Source of the DNA: Eubacterium sp.
Lineage (GTDB): Bacteria > Bacillota > Clostridia > Lachnospirales > Lachnospiraceae
Direction of reading: 5' to 3'
Assembly: GCA_017437905.1 (NCBI GenBank)
Contig: JAFRWY010000081.1
Coordinates: 1-64,000 of the forward strand
DNA: 64,000 nucleotides
In this document: piece after piece, positions 34,301-41,325 of the stretch
Position numbering within the stretch: position 1 is the stretch's first letter
How the letters are laid out: every line of letters begins with the position of its first letter
Program-made: the position numbers and the translations under genes
The notes under the pieces: generated by a model
Databases searched by the model: none
What the model saw: the letters and a program-made list of their open reading frames with translations, nothing else
Told to the model about the DNA's origin: nothing

Positions 34301-36783
34301 AGCAGGAGTTCACATCGGAGCTGCTTACGGAACGTGAGCGGACCGAGGCGGAGCTTCGGACAGACCGGTATGTGACCGAGCAGGGAGAGATCCTCCGGAC
34401 GGAGCACGAGGGTGCCGAACTGATCTACCGGGAAGGGGCACCGGCACCGGAGTCGGAGACTGCCGGAGCAGAAGGTACTTCCGGTGAAAGGCTCCGGGAG
34501 ACAGATATTATAGAAAGAGAACGGATCCGCGAAACGGAAGCACCGGAAGGTGCGAAAGAGACCATTCCGGGGGCATCGGGAGAGCGGGTGATCGAGGAAC
34601 GAAGCCGTCTTACCGAAAGAGAGAGTACGGAGTATCGTACCACGGACCGGATCACCGAAGAGCCGGGACAGGTAATCCGTACCGGGACAGAGCGGACGGA
34701 AACCATCCGGGAGACCGGTGGGGAACCTGCAGTACCAGGCGAACGCATAAGAGAACGTCTGGAGCAGGAGATCACGTCTGAGCTGCTTACGGAACGTGAG
34801 CGGACTGAGGCGGAGCTGCAGAGGGAGCGTACGGAACAGTATGTGACCGAAGCGGGAGAGATCCTCCGGACCGAGCATGAGGGTGCAGAGCTGATCTACC
34901 GGGAAGGCGGAGCGGCAGAGGCCGGAGAAACCGGCACCGCGGCTCCGGGAACCACCCGTGAGACATATGTGACAGAGAGTGAAAGGATCCGGGAGACGGG
35001 GGCCGCGGAAGGCGCCAGGGAGAGGATCCCCGGAGAACCCGGAGAACGTGTGACCGAGGAACGGATCAGCCGGCTGGAACGTGAGCATGAGGAGTATCGT
35101 ACCAGAGAAAAGCTGACGAAAGAGCAGGAACAGATCCTTCGTTCCGAGAGGGAACGGATGGAGACGATCCTCCGGGAATCCGGAGGAGAAGGTACGGTTC
35201 CGGAAGAACGGCTCAGGGAACGACTGGAAGAAAGGATCATTTCCGGACAGGTAACCGACCGTGAACGGACGGAGACCGAGAGAAGCAAAGAAACCAGAGA
35301 ACAGTATGTGACCGAAGCGGGAGAGATCCTCCGGACCGCGCATGAGGGTGCGGAAATGATCTACCGGGAGGGTGCCGCCGCAGAAACAGAGGGCGGCGAA
35401 TCCACGGCACAGGAGAGAATTACTACGGTACGTGAATCCGAACGGGAAAGGATCCGTGAACAGGATCGTCTGGAACGGGACAGAAGCAGTATCCGCACAA
35501 GCGAAACCGTGACATCTTCCCTGCGGGAGGAACTCCGGGAGCAGCTGAGAGAAGAGCGGCTCCGGACGGAACGTACCGTTGCGGGAGAGACACCGGAACC
35601 CGGACGGATCTATGAGAGGACCGAGATGATCCACCGCCGGGAGGCGGCGGAGGAAGAAGGAGCGGCTGCAGCGTCTGCCGGAAGAACCATCCGGGAGACA
35701 GAGCGGTACCGGAGTGACAATGTCTACGAAAGAGAGATCCTCGAGAAAGAGAGAAGTAAGACAGAGGTAACGGCTGGTCTTACCGCCGCAGTCCTTCTGG
35801 ATGTGGTAAAGACCATGTTCCATGCAGGGTATGACCGGATCGGCAGAGGGGATACATGGATCGAGTACAGAGGTGCCTTGTATCATTCGGCCGAGAATAT
35901 ATTTAACCGGCTGAACTATAATCTGGAACAACGATCCGATACATGGATCAGTACGTATCCGGAGGAAGTACCCGAAGCCGGCCTGGAGCTTACGACACTG
36001 AATGAGCTGCAGGAGATCACGGAGAACGCCGGAGATATTGAAACCATCGAGAATACGATCCGTGAGATGAATGAGATGAATCTCCGGAACGTGGAACGCT
36101 ATCAGCAGATGGTGCAGGTACTGCAGAACATCCGGCCCGAGAGGAACCAGACCGGAGGCATGGAGCGGACCAGACAGGAGGCCCTGTCCCTGCTGGATGA
36201 CGAGCAGTCCCTCTACGAGAGTCTGCAGCATGCGGAGAATGCACAGGAAGAGGAGCGAAGAAAGGTCTTTCATGAGATAACGCGGATCTTCCCGGAGCAG
36301 TCCGTAGAGGTCTTCAAGGTTGTGGAACGGTATCTGGACGGTGCGGGACAGCAGGAAAATGTGGGGATTCGCAGGAACAACGTGGAGGAAGCGGCAGAGG
36401 AGATCCGCCGGCTTACGATGGCGCAGGCCGTCCGGCCGGAGCCGGAACCGGAGCCCGTGCAGACGGAATCCAGCGAACTGATCTACCGGCGGAATGACCG
36501 TGTGACCCAGGAAGAACTGCAGGAAATGGTAGAGAGTCTCCGCAGGAGTGAGAACCTGCGGAGAAGAGAGATCGAACAAAGGAACCAGCAGACGGAGACG
36601 GACCGGAGAAGCACCACCACCCTTACGACGAATACGGAGCGAAGGCTCAGTCGTCAGGAGGCAGAGGATATTGAGGCACTGGTGAACAGAGGCGTAAGAT
36701 CCCAGATGAGTGCCATCTCGGAGCAGGTACTGCAGAAGCTGGAGAAGAAACTGAAGAATGAGAAGATCCGGAGAGGCATATAG
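31360..36783 (+). CDS. 1807-aa Glu/Arg/Thr-rich repeat protein in the CIS core, tape-measure or scaffold candidate
   Basis: A globular N-terminal domain (about 1-250; begins ITIKAPLELKIRSDLAKGYDSFGERIAGNY) is followed by a charged region (about 255-1470) dominated by E, R and T, with short recurring phrases (VTEQGEILRTEHESSELIYREG, ERVTEERSRLTERESTEYRTTD). Four copies of a 154-aa repeat occupy about 540-1155, with two degenerate copies after. The C-terminal ~340 residues contain a distinct helical domain (TAAVLLDVVKTMFHAGYDRI) and coiled coil. There are no transmembrane helices or signal peptide. The locus has no other obvious tape-measure gene, so this may set tail length; it could instead organise cargo. 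Not recognised as a known family. Confidence 0.7.
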   Translation: MITIKAPLELKIRSDLAKGYDSFGERIAGNYALMGLEIGEEELLHMVSSPPEIYLMDEGSTTIGGNTFISSRNEEKYNIINNMLNRILLSVDGELTYQDRTYITDALHKLGIKDDRKFMTQVRRMIDESHLEEAFLNNYFEMVMGGENRELRERTLELTKELAERDTYNIERSEEDFLSERILHRLRTGAIYQIVSNFNKSLNDTRIELQESMLSEQENVARKLLVQSFMSNVIREEPDLIHTEQGRTGAGDISEQVLREISEIREGRPGETVREERTRITEQRERELREAEQLRIERETALFGERETAEIVYREGETGTAEPSEAGGATTERVIVERTRVEAPGTTEYRIREQIRTEQEPTSSLRKEEEAAGAAPEGERIISELRPGERVTERVTEEGTRITERRDSEHLTERTEQYLTERTEAPVRDIERTELQYREGENREEFEETILDRLTERTKEESERIRERLTSESRTTERTGSVPGPESRTERETVERVLQEAGETVLPGEERPGTVTERITEGGERVTERSGSEQYFDHTNRYVTEQGEILRTEHESSELIYREGAEAPETETAGTEGTSGERIRETSVLERERIREAGAPEGTKETIPGAPGERVTEERSRLTERESTEYHTTDRITEEPGQVTRTGTERTETIRETGGEPAVPGESIRERLEQELTSELLTERERTEAELRTDRYVTEQGEILRTEHESSELIYREGAEAPESETVGEEGTSGEMIRETSVIERERIREAGAPEGTKETVPGAPGERVTEERSRLTERESTEYRTTDRITEEPGQVIRTESEHTETIRETGGEPAVPGESIRERLEQEITSQLLTERERTEAELRTDRYVTEQGEILRTEHESSELIYREGAETPETETAGTEGTSGERIRETSVLERERIREAGTPEEIKETIPGAPGERVTEERSRLTERESTEYRTTDRITEEPGQVTRTGTERTETIRETGGEPAVPGEHIRERLEQEFTSELLTERERTEAELRTDRYVTEQGEILRTEHEGAELIYREGAPAPESETAGAEGTSGERLRETDIIERERIRETEAPEGAKETIPGASGERVIEERSRLTERESTEYRTTDRITEEPGQVIRTGTERTETIRETGGEPAVPGERIRERLEQEITSELLTERERTEAELQRERTEQYVTEAGEILRTEHEGAELIYREGGAAEAGETGTAAPGTTRETYVTESERIRETGAAEGARERIPGEPGERVTEERISRLEREHEEYRTREKLTKEQEQILRSERERMETILRESGGEGTVPEERLRERLEERIISGQVTDRERTETERSKETREQYVTEAGEILRTAHEGAEMIYREGAAAETEGGESTAQERITTVRESERERIREQDRLERDRSSIRTSETVTSSLREELREQLREERLRTERTVAGETPEPGRIYERTEMIHRREAAEEEGAAAASAGRTIRETERYRSDNVYEREILEKERSKTEVTAGLTAAVLLDVVKTMFHAGYDRIGRGDTWIEYRGALYHSAENIFNRLNYNLEQRSDTWISTYPEEVPEAGLELTTLNELQEITENAGDIETIENTIREMNEMNLRNVERYQQMVQVLQNIRPERNQTGGMERTRQEALSLLDDEQSLYESLQHAENAQEEERRKVFHEITRIFPEQSVEVFKVVERYLDGAGQQENVGIRRNNVEEAAEEIRRLTMAQAVRPEPEPEPVQTESSELIYRRNDRVTQEELQEMVESLRRSENLRRREIEQRNQQTETDRRSTTTLTTNTERRLSRQEAEDIEALVNRGVRSQMSAISEQVLQKLEKKLKNEKIRRGI
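32981..34837 (+). repeat. Four tandem 462-bp (154-aa) repeats within the 1807-aa gene
   Basis: The phrase coding RYVTEQGEILRTEH starts at 32981, 33443, 33905 and 34367, exactly 462 bp apart, with a diverged copy at 34838 (+471). DNA identity between copies is high by eye, so copy number may vary between strains or be compressed in assembly. Confidence 0.9.
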
Positions 36784-36822
36784 ACGCCCCGGATCTTCGA
36801 AAAGCAAGCTGCCGGCGGGAAC

Positions 36823-36845
36823 GGCAGGCGGATGTACCGCCTGCC
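36823..36845 (+). other. Perfect 9-bp hairpin between operon genes
   Basis: GGCAGGCGG and CCGCCTGCC pair around ATGTA in the 116-bp gap after the 1807-aa gene. No T-run follows, so it is more likely an mRNA stability or processing element than a terminator. Confidence 0.6.
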
Positions 36846-36899
36846 CACCACCGGAGATAACGGCTGAACGGTGCAAAGTGTATGTGAGGTGATCGATAT

Positions 36900-37784
36900 A
36901 TGGAATTGGGAAAGGCATTTCAAAACTTTACAGGGAGTCTTACCGGAAATAATACCAAGGCCGTACTCTGTATCCGGAAAGTCGAGAGAAATATCGATCA
37001 GAACAATAATGAGGGCCTGGATGCACTGGGAGCTCTGGAAGCAGGTGTGACACAGAAATACGATCAGCTGAACCAGCAGCTCCTGAGAAAGGCGGAAGCT
37101 TCCCTGAAGGGGAAGAAGGTGGCAACCTACGATGACATCCGTGAATTTGCCCTGGATAAAAACTATATCGCGCTTGAGGTGCAGTACAACCCCTCGTCGC
37201 TCCGGCTGGATACCGCTGCCGGCAAGCAGATGGATTTCGCCGGGGACAATGCCCGAAGGGATCTGTCTTTGTACAATGCTCCTGCAGCAACCATCCTGTC
37301 CATGGAGCTTCTGTTTGATGACACCAATAACATGGATGCTTTTATGCTGGGGGATAATCCGCTGACCGGATTCACCCCGTCCAATGCTGCGAATACGGTA
37401 ACCTCCGTGATGAAGGGGGTGAAGAACGGTTACAGCGTACAGCGTCAGATGCAGGGACTGCTCTCCCTGCTTACCATCAAGGAGGCACAGCGGGTGATCT
37501 TCTTCTGGGGAAGCATGAGTTTCCACGGGATCCTGACGGATGTGGAAGAGCAGTATACCATGTTCAATAAAAGAGGACAGCCCATACGGGGAAGAGTTTC
37601 GCTCTCCATCCGGCAGGATGACTATCTCGAACGGGATGAGCATCATGACGCCAATTATACATATGACAAGGAATACTGGAGCAAGGCTTTCGATGATACA
37701 TTCCAGGAACCGGGAACGGGATCCGGCGTACTGGGTACGGTAAATAAGTTTACGAACAACAGCCTGATGAATCTGAAGCTTTGA
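36900..37784 (+). CDS. Afp7/Pvc7-like CIS baseplate protein (first copy)
   Basis: The pattern VQYNPSSLRLDT, then SMELLFDDTNNMDAFM, then RVIFFWGSMSFHGILTDVEEQYTMFNKRGQPIRGRVSLSI is typical of the CIS tube-to-hub adaptor family (Afp7/Pvc7; phage gp53-like), often fused to LysM. No LysM domain is visible here. It starts with ATG at 36900 after GAGGTGATC. A paralogue follows directly at 37798, so the adaptor layer may use two related subunits. Confidence 0.82.
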   Translation: MELGKAFQNFTGSLTGNNTKAVLCIRKVERNIDQNNNEGLDALGALEAGVTQKYDQLNQQLLRKAEASLKGKKVATYDDIREFALDKNYIALEVQYNPSSLRLDTAAGKQMDFAGDNARRDLSLYNAPAATILSMELLFDDTNNMDAFMLGDNPLTGFTPSNAANTVTSVMKGVKNGYSVQRQMQGLLSLLTIKEAQRVIFFWGSMSFHGILTDVEEQYTMFNKRGQPIRGRVSLSIRQDDYLERDEHHDANYTYDKEYWSKAFDDTFQEPGTGSGVLGTVNKFTNNSLMNLKL

Positions 37785-37797
37785 TTGGAGAAATACT

Positions 37798-38676
37798 ATG
37801 GATGTTATGGATGTGCTTTCCTATGCGGGCGACACGGCCACGCAGAATGTAGGAAATATCGAAAAAGCAATCATAGAGATCATAGATCTTCGGGACCGTG
37901 ATACCGTTTACCAGGATGCCGTTAAGATCGCAGAAGGCGGAGGCGCCCTGGGAGGTCTCGGCGGAGGCCTCGGGGGAAAGGTAAATGCGGGAATGAATAC
38001 CGGACTGATCGGAAATGTGGTCAGCGCCCTGATGGGGAACAATCCTCCCAGAGATGATATTGCGGAGGTATATTTCCAGAAGCTGGCAACGAAAAAGAGA
38101 CTGTTCACCGTGCAGTTCAACCCGTCCACCCTCCGGTTGTCCGGACATTCCGGAACCATCGCTTCGACGCTGGATCATATCGTCAAGTCCAACAATGAAG
38201 TAAATTACAAGGCGGTGGATGCTTCCATCAGTTTGTCCGTGGAGCTACTGTTTGATTCGATGGTTCCGAAGGATGCCTTCATGAGTGACAAGCTGGATGC
38301 GTCCCCTACCGGGTTCCTTACGGGAATGGCAGACCTGGGTATGACTGCGGGAAAGAAGAAGAAAAAGACCGTACAACGTGAGGTGGAGGGCTTTATTGCA
38401 GCGCTCCGGAACGAGAATACGCGTCTGATCACATTTCACTGGGGTGAGATCTGCTACTCCGGTGTCCTTCGAAGGGTCGGTGTGGAATACACCATGTTCA
38501 ATGTCACCGGAGAACCGGTGAGAGCCTCGGTGGGACTTACCATTATGTGTGCAGATGCGGGAGAATGGCCGAATTCACTGGCTGTATGGCAGGAACGTTA
38601 CAAGGAATCCTTCAAGGACGGAAGCGAAAGCTTTGTCAGGACTTCGCAGAAAGCAGGAAACCTTTTGAACTTTTGA
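37798..38676 (+). CDS. Afp7/Pvc7-like CIS baseplate protein (second copy)
   Basis: It shares the family pattern with the preceding gene: VQFNPSTLRLSG, SVELLFDSMVPKDAFM, ITFHWGEICYSGVLRRVGVEYTMFNVTGEPVRASVGLTI. A glycine-rich loop (GGGALGGLGGGLGGK, about 47-61) is special to this copy. It ends close to the hub gene. The C-terminus lacks a LysM domain. Confidence 0.82.
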   Translation: MDVMDVLSYAGDTATQNVGNIEKAIIEIIDLRDRDTVYQDAVKIAEGGGALGGLGGGLGGKVNAGMNTGLIGNVVSALMGNNPPRDDIAEVYFQKLATKKRLFTVQFNPSTLRLSGHSGTIASTLDHIVKSNNEVNYKAVDASISLSVELLFDSMVPKDAFMSDKLDASPTGFLTGMADLGMTAGKKKKKTVQREVEGFIAALRNENTRLITFHWGEICYSGVLRRVGVEYTMFNVTGEPVRASVGLTIMCADAGEWPNSLAVWQERYKESFKDGSESFVRTSQKAGNLLNF

Positions 38677-38692
38677 TCGATGATGGTTTAGT

Positions 38693-39859
38693 ATGGCAGA
38701 ATTTGATTTCAGTAAATTAAAACAGACCTATGAGAATTTCCGGGAACCGAAGATATCGGTATTTATCGACGGCCAGGAGATGAACGAACAGCAGCGGCTC
38801 ACCGTGAAGGACGTGGAGGTGGAGCTGACCTCCGGATATGAGGCTTCCATCGCTACGGTAACCCTCGGGGGGGTCTATGATTCCGCAAGTCAGAGCTTTG
38901 AGATCAAGAAGACCAAGCAGTATATGTATCTCGGGTCCACGATCGTGATCTATATGGGGTATGCCACGGTTCTTCGTGAGGTATTCCGCGGATTTATTGC
39001 GAAAGTACATTTTATCGTTCCTGCTGCGGATTCCGGGGAAACGCCTTCGGTAGAACTTACCTGCATGGATGTGAAGGGGCTTATGATGGCCAACCGGCAT
39101 TCCAGGAAGCTGAAGGCACTGTATTTCAGTGATGCGGTGAAAGAGATCCTGGAAGGATATCCCATATTCTCCGAAACCGGGCCGGGAGGATCGCTGTTCA
39201 TGGAGACGAATATCGGGACAACACCCGATAAACCGCCCGGAGCAGGTGCCGGCGGACCGGGGCAGGCCGGCGACCGGCGGGTGGAGATGGTGGAAGAGAG
39301 CGACTATGACTTTATGGTGAAGGCGGCCAAACGGTACAACTTTGACTTCTTTGTCGTGGGAAAGACCCTGTATTTTATCGAGGCGAAGAAGAATCATACG
39401 CCGCTGATCGTCCTGAAGCCGGGCTTCGGCCTTGTATCGGTGGATGTGGGGTATGACATGACCGGTCTGGTAAAGGAGGTCGTGGTCCGGAATATTGATA
39501 TGGCACAGGGAAAATACATCGGCGACAAGAAGAAGAGCAAGAACAAGATCTCTCTCGGCAACAAAGCGAAACCGCTGATCGAAAAACAGTCCCTGGTCTA
39601 TATCGACCCCACAACGGACAGCAAGGAGGAAGCCGGATACAGAGCCTCCTATCTGCTGGAGACCATCGATTACCGGCTGGGAAGCATTTCCGGAGAAGCC
39701 CTGGGGATGCCGGAGATCGTACCGGGCAGATTCATCACCCTGGAGGATTTCGGTACACCGGTGAACAATGAATTCTACCTGACGAATGTGAAGCATACCT
39801 TCCTTGACAACAAGTACAGAACCACATTTGAAGGCTGTGCAAACTCCATCGGACAGTAA
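38693..39859 (+). CDS. Hub protein (gp27 / Afp8 N-terminal, phage late control D family)
   Basis: The protein begins with the beta-barrel pattern of gpD/VgrG hubs (PKISVFIDGQEMNEQQRLTVKDVEVELTSGYEASIATVTLGG), followed by VELTCMDVKGLMMANRHSR and YDFMVKAAKRYNFDFFVVGKTLYFIEA, both hub-family signatures. In Afp8 hub and spike are fused; here the spike is a separate gene directly downstream. A Gly/Pro/Ala-rich linker (about 183-198) sits in the middle. It forms a trimer at the centre of the baseplate. Confidence 0.9.
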   Translation: MAEFDFSKLKQTYENFREPKISVFIDGQEMNEQQRLTVKDVEVELTSGYEASIATVTLGGVYDSASQSFEIKKTKQYMYLGSTIVIYMGYATVLREVFRGFIAKVHFIVPAADSGETPSVELTCMDVKGLMMANRHSRKLKALYFSDAVKEILEGYPIFSETGPGGSLFMETNIGTTPDKPPGAGAGGPGQAGDRRVEMVEESDYDFMVKAAKRYNFDFFVVGKTLYFIEAKKNHTPLIVLKPGFGLVSVDVGYDMTGLVKEVVVRNIDMAQGKYIGDKKKSKNKISLGNKAKPLIEKQSLVYIDPTTDSKEEAGYRASYLLETIDYRLGSISGEALGMPEIVPGRFITLEDFGTPVNNEFYLTNVKHTFLDNKYRTTFEGCANSIGQ

Positions 39860-39882
39860 AGATAAGTGAAAAGGATAAATAT

Positions 39883-40746
39883 ATGGCAATCTTTGACATC
39901 ATAGAGGATGTATCAAAAAAAAGAATGGAGAAGACCGATACCGGGGATTCCCGCATCATGGGGATCATGCTGGGAAAGGTGGTCAAGAACTATGATGAGA
40001 ATATGCCGGGACGTGTCTCCGTGATCCTGCTCTCCAGGGAACAGGGCGAAGGAGACGGGGACGAAGCGGACAGCACCAGACTGCTCTGGGCCAGAGTGGT
40101 GATGCCTTCCTCCGGCGGCTCCTGGGGACACTATTTCATGCCCGAGGTAGGAGATCTCGTGCTGGTTGCCTTCGAGGAAGGAAATATCGAAAGGGCCTAC
40201 GTGATCGGCTGCATCCCGAAGACCAACGACAAGATCCTTACCGGATCAAGGGATGAGAAGAATAAGTATAAAAAAATCGTCACAAAGAACGGAAATTCCA
40301 TCATTTTCGAGGATATATCCGGGGATGACGATGGGGGAGGAGAGGAACCGGGCTCCCAGGATGTGATCACGATCCAGTCGGCGCTGCAGTCCCACCGGGT
40401 GGTACTCAACAATAATAAGAAACTGATCGAGATCTCCGATAAGGAGAACAAGAATCAGATCCGTCTGAACACCGACCCCGAGAAGGGACATATCGAGATC
40501 AAGGCGGAGAAGAAACTGACCATCAAGGTCGGGGATAATGTGTCCCTGGTCATGAACGGAGAGACCGGAGCGGTTACGCTGAAAGCCAAGAAGGTGAAGG
40601 TGGAGGCGGATGATTCCGTAGGGATCGAAAGCCAGAGCCGGGCGAACTTTAAGGGCTCCAATGTAACGCTGGAAGCCGGCGGAAGCATGAAGGTATCCAG
40701 CGGCGGACTGGTGGAAGTCTCGGGAACACCTATCAAGCTTGGATAG
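39883..40746 (+). CDS. Central spike protein, gp5/baseplate V OB-fold with beta-helix tail
   Basis: An OB-fold (about 20-125) contains GKVVKNYDENMPGRVSVILL, LLWARVVMPSSGGSWGHYFMPEVGDLVLVAFEEGNIERAYVIGCI, the baseplate assembly V / VgrG OB pattern. The C-terminal ~120 residues are short alternating strands (ITIKVGDNVSLVMNGETGAVTLKAKKVKVEADD), typical of the needle-like beta-helix that carries the PAAR tip (26305). The first 15 residues are charged and may contact the hub. Confidence 0.92.
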   Translation: MAIFDIIEDVSKKRMEKTDTGDSRIMGIMLGKVVKNYDENMPGRVSVILLSREQGEGDGDEADSTRLLWARVVMPSSGGSWGHYFMPEVGDLVLVAFEEGNIERAYVIGCIPKTNDKILTGSRDEKNKYKKIVTKNGNSIIFEDISGDDDGGGEEPGSQDVITIQSALQSHRVVLNNNKKLIEISDKENKNQIRLNTDPEKGHIEIKAEKKLTIKVGDNVSLVMNGETGAVTLKAKKVKVEADDSVGIESQSRANFKGSNVTLEAGGSMKVSSGGLVEVSGTPIKLG

Positions 40747-40768
40747 ACGGCGGGCATGCCGGAACGAA

Positions 40769-40798
40769 GGGCCGGCACCGGCCCCGGGTTGTCCGGGG
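40769..40798 (+). other. Overlapping GC-rich hairpins between spike and gp25 genes
   Basis: GGGCCGG/CCGGCCC with a CA loop (40769-40784) and CCCCGG/CCGGGG with a GTTGT loop (40782-40798) share bases, so they are alternative structures. There is no T-run. Similar in placement to the hairpins at 29019-29218 and 36823. Confidence 0.55.
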
Positions 40799-40839
40799 AA
40801 CCTTCCGGCAGCAGGGGGGCTGCATAAAGAGGAGTTGTT

Positions 40840-41325
40840 ATGGCAGATGAAAGATTTTTAGGCACGGGAGCCAAGTTCCCGCTGCAGGTGGATCCGGCAA
40901 CCGGACGGATCATGACCGTATCCGGCAACCGGACGGTCAAGGAGTCCATCTATCTGATCCTGATGACACAGCTGACGGAGCGGCTGGTACGGCCGAACTT
41001 CGGAAGTGACATCATGAATTATGCCTTTATGGATACGAGCACGACCATGCTGTCGATCCTTCGCCGTGATATATCACAGACACTGCTCCAACAGGAGCCG
41101 AGGATCGCAGACCTGAATATAGAGACCGAGTACAGGGAAGAACGGGGCGCCGTGATCGTTCATATCGATTATGTGGTAGCGGCCACGAATACCAGAGACA
41201 ATCTTGTATTTCCGTTCTATCTGGACAGGGGAGGTTATTCGGAGGAAGAATCCGAGCTTGAACCCCTGGAGCGAAGATACTATGATGAAGAAGCTATGAC
41301 GGAGGATGATGAGGATTGGAGTTAG
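40840..41325 (+). CDS. gp25-like baseplate wedge protein (Afp9-like)
   Basis: The 161-aa protein carries the gp25/GPW signature: FPLQVDPATGRIMTVSGNRTVKESIYLILMTQLTERLVRPNFGSDI...MLSILRRDISQTLLQQEPRI. It nucleates the sheath on the baseplate. The last ~30 residues are acidic and unlike the family core. GAGGAG precedes the ATG. The TTG start of the next gene lies inside its last codons. Confidence 0.93.
   Translation: MADERFLGTGAKFPLQVDPATGRIMTVSGNRTVKESIYLILMTQLTERLVRPNFGSDIMNYAFMDTSTTMLSILRRDISQTLLQQEPRIADLNIETEYREERGAVIVHIDYVVAATNTRDNLVFPFYLDRGGYSEEESELEPLERRYYDEEAMTEDDEDWS

Noticed and set aside
34048..36918. 956-aa ORF on the minus strand opposite the 1807-aa gene
   Set aside because: It is the mirror of a repetitive E/R/T-rich gene; the translation is Leu/Pro/Arg-rich without family features, and all neighbours are on the plus strand.
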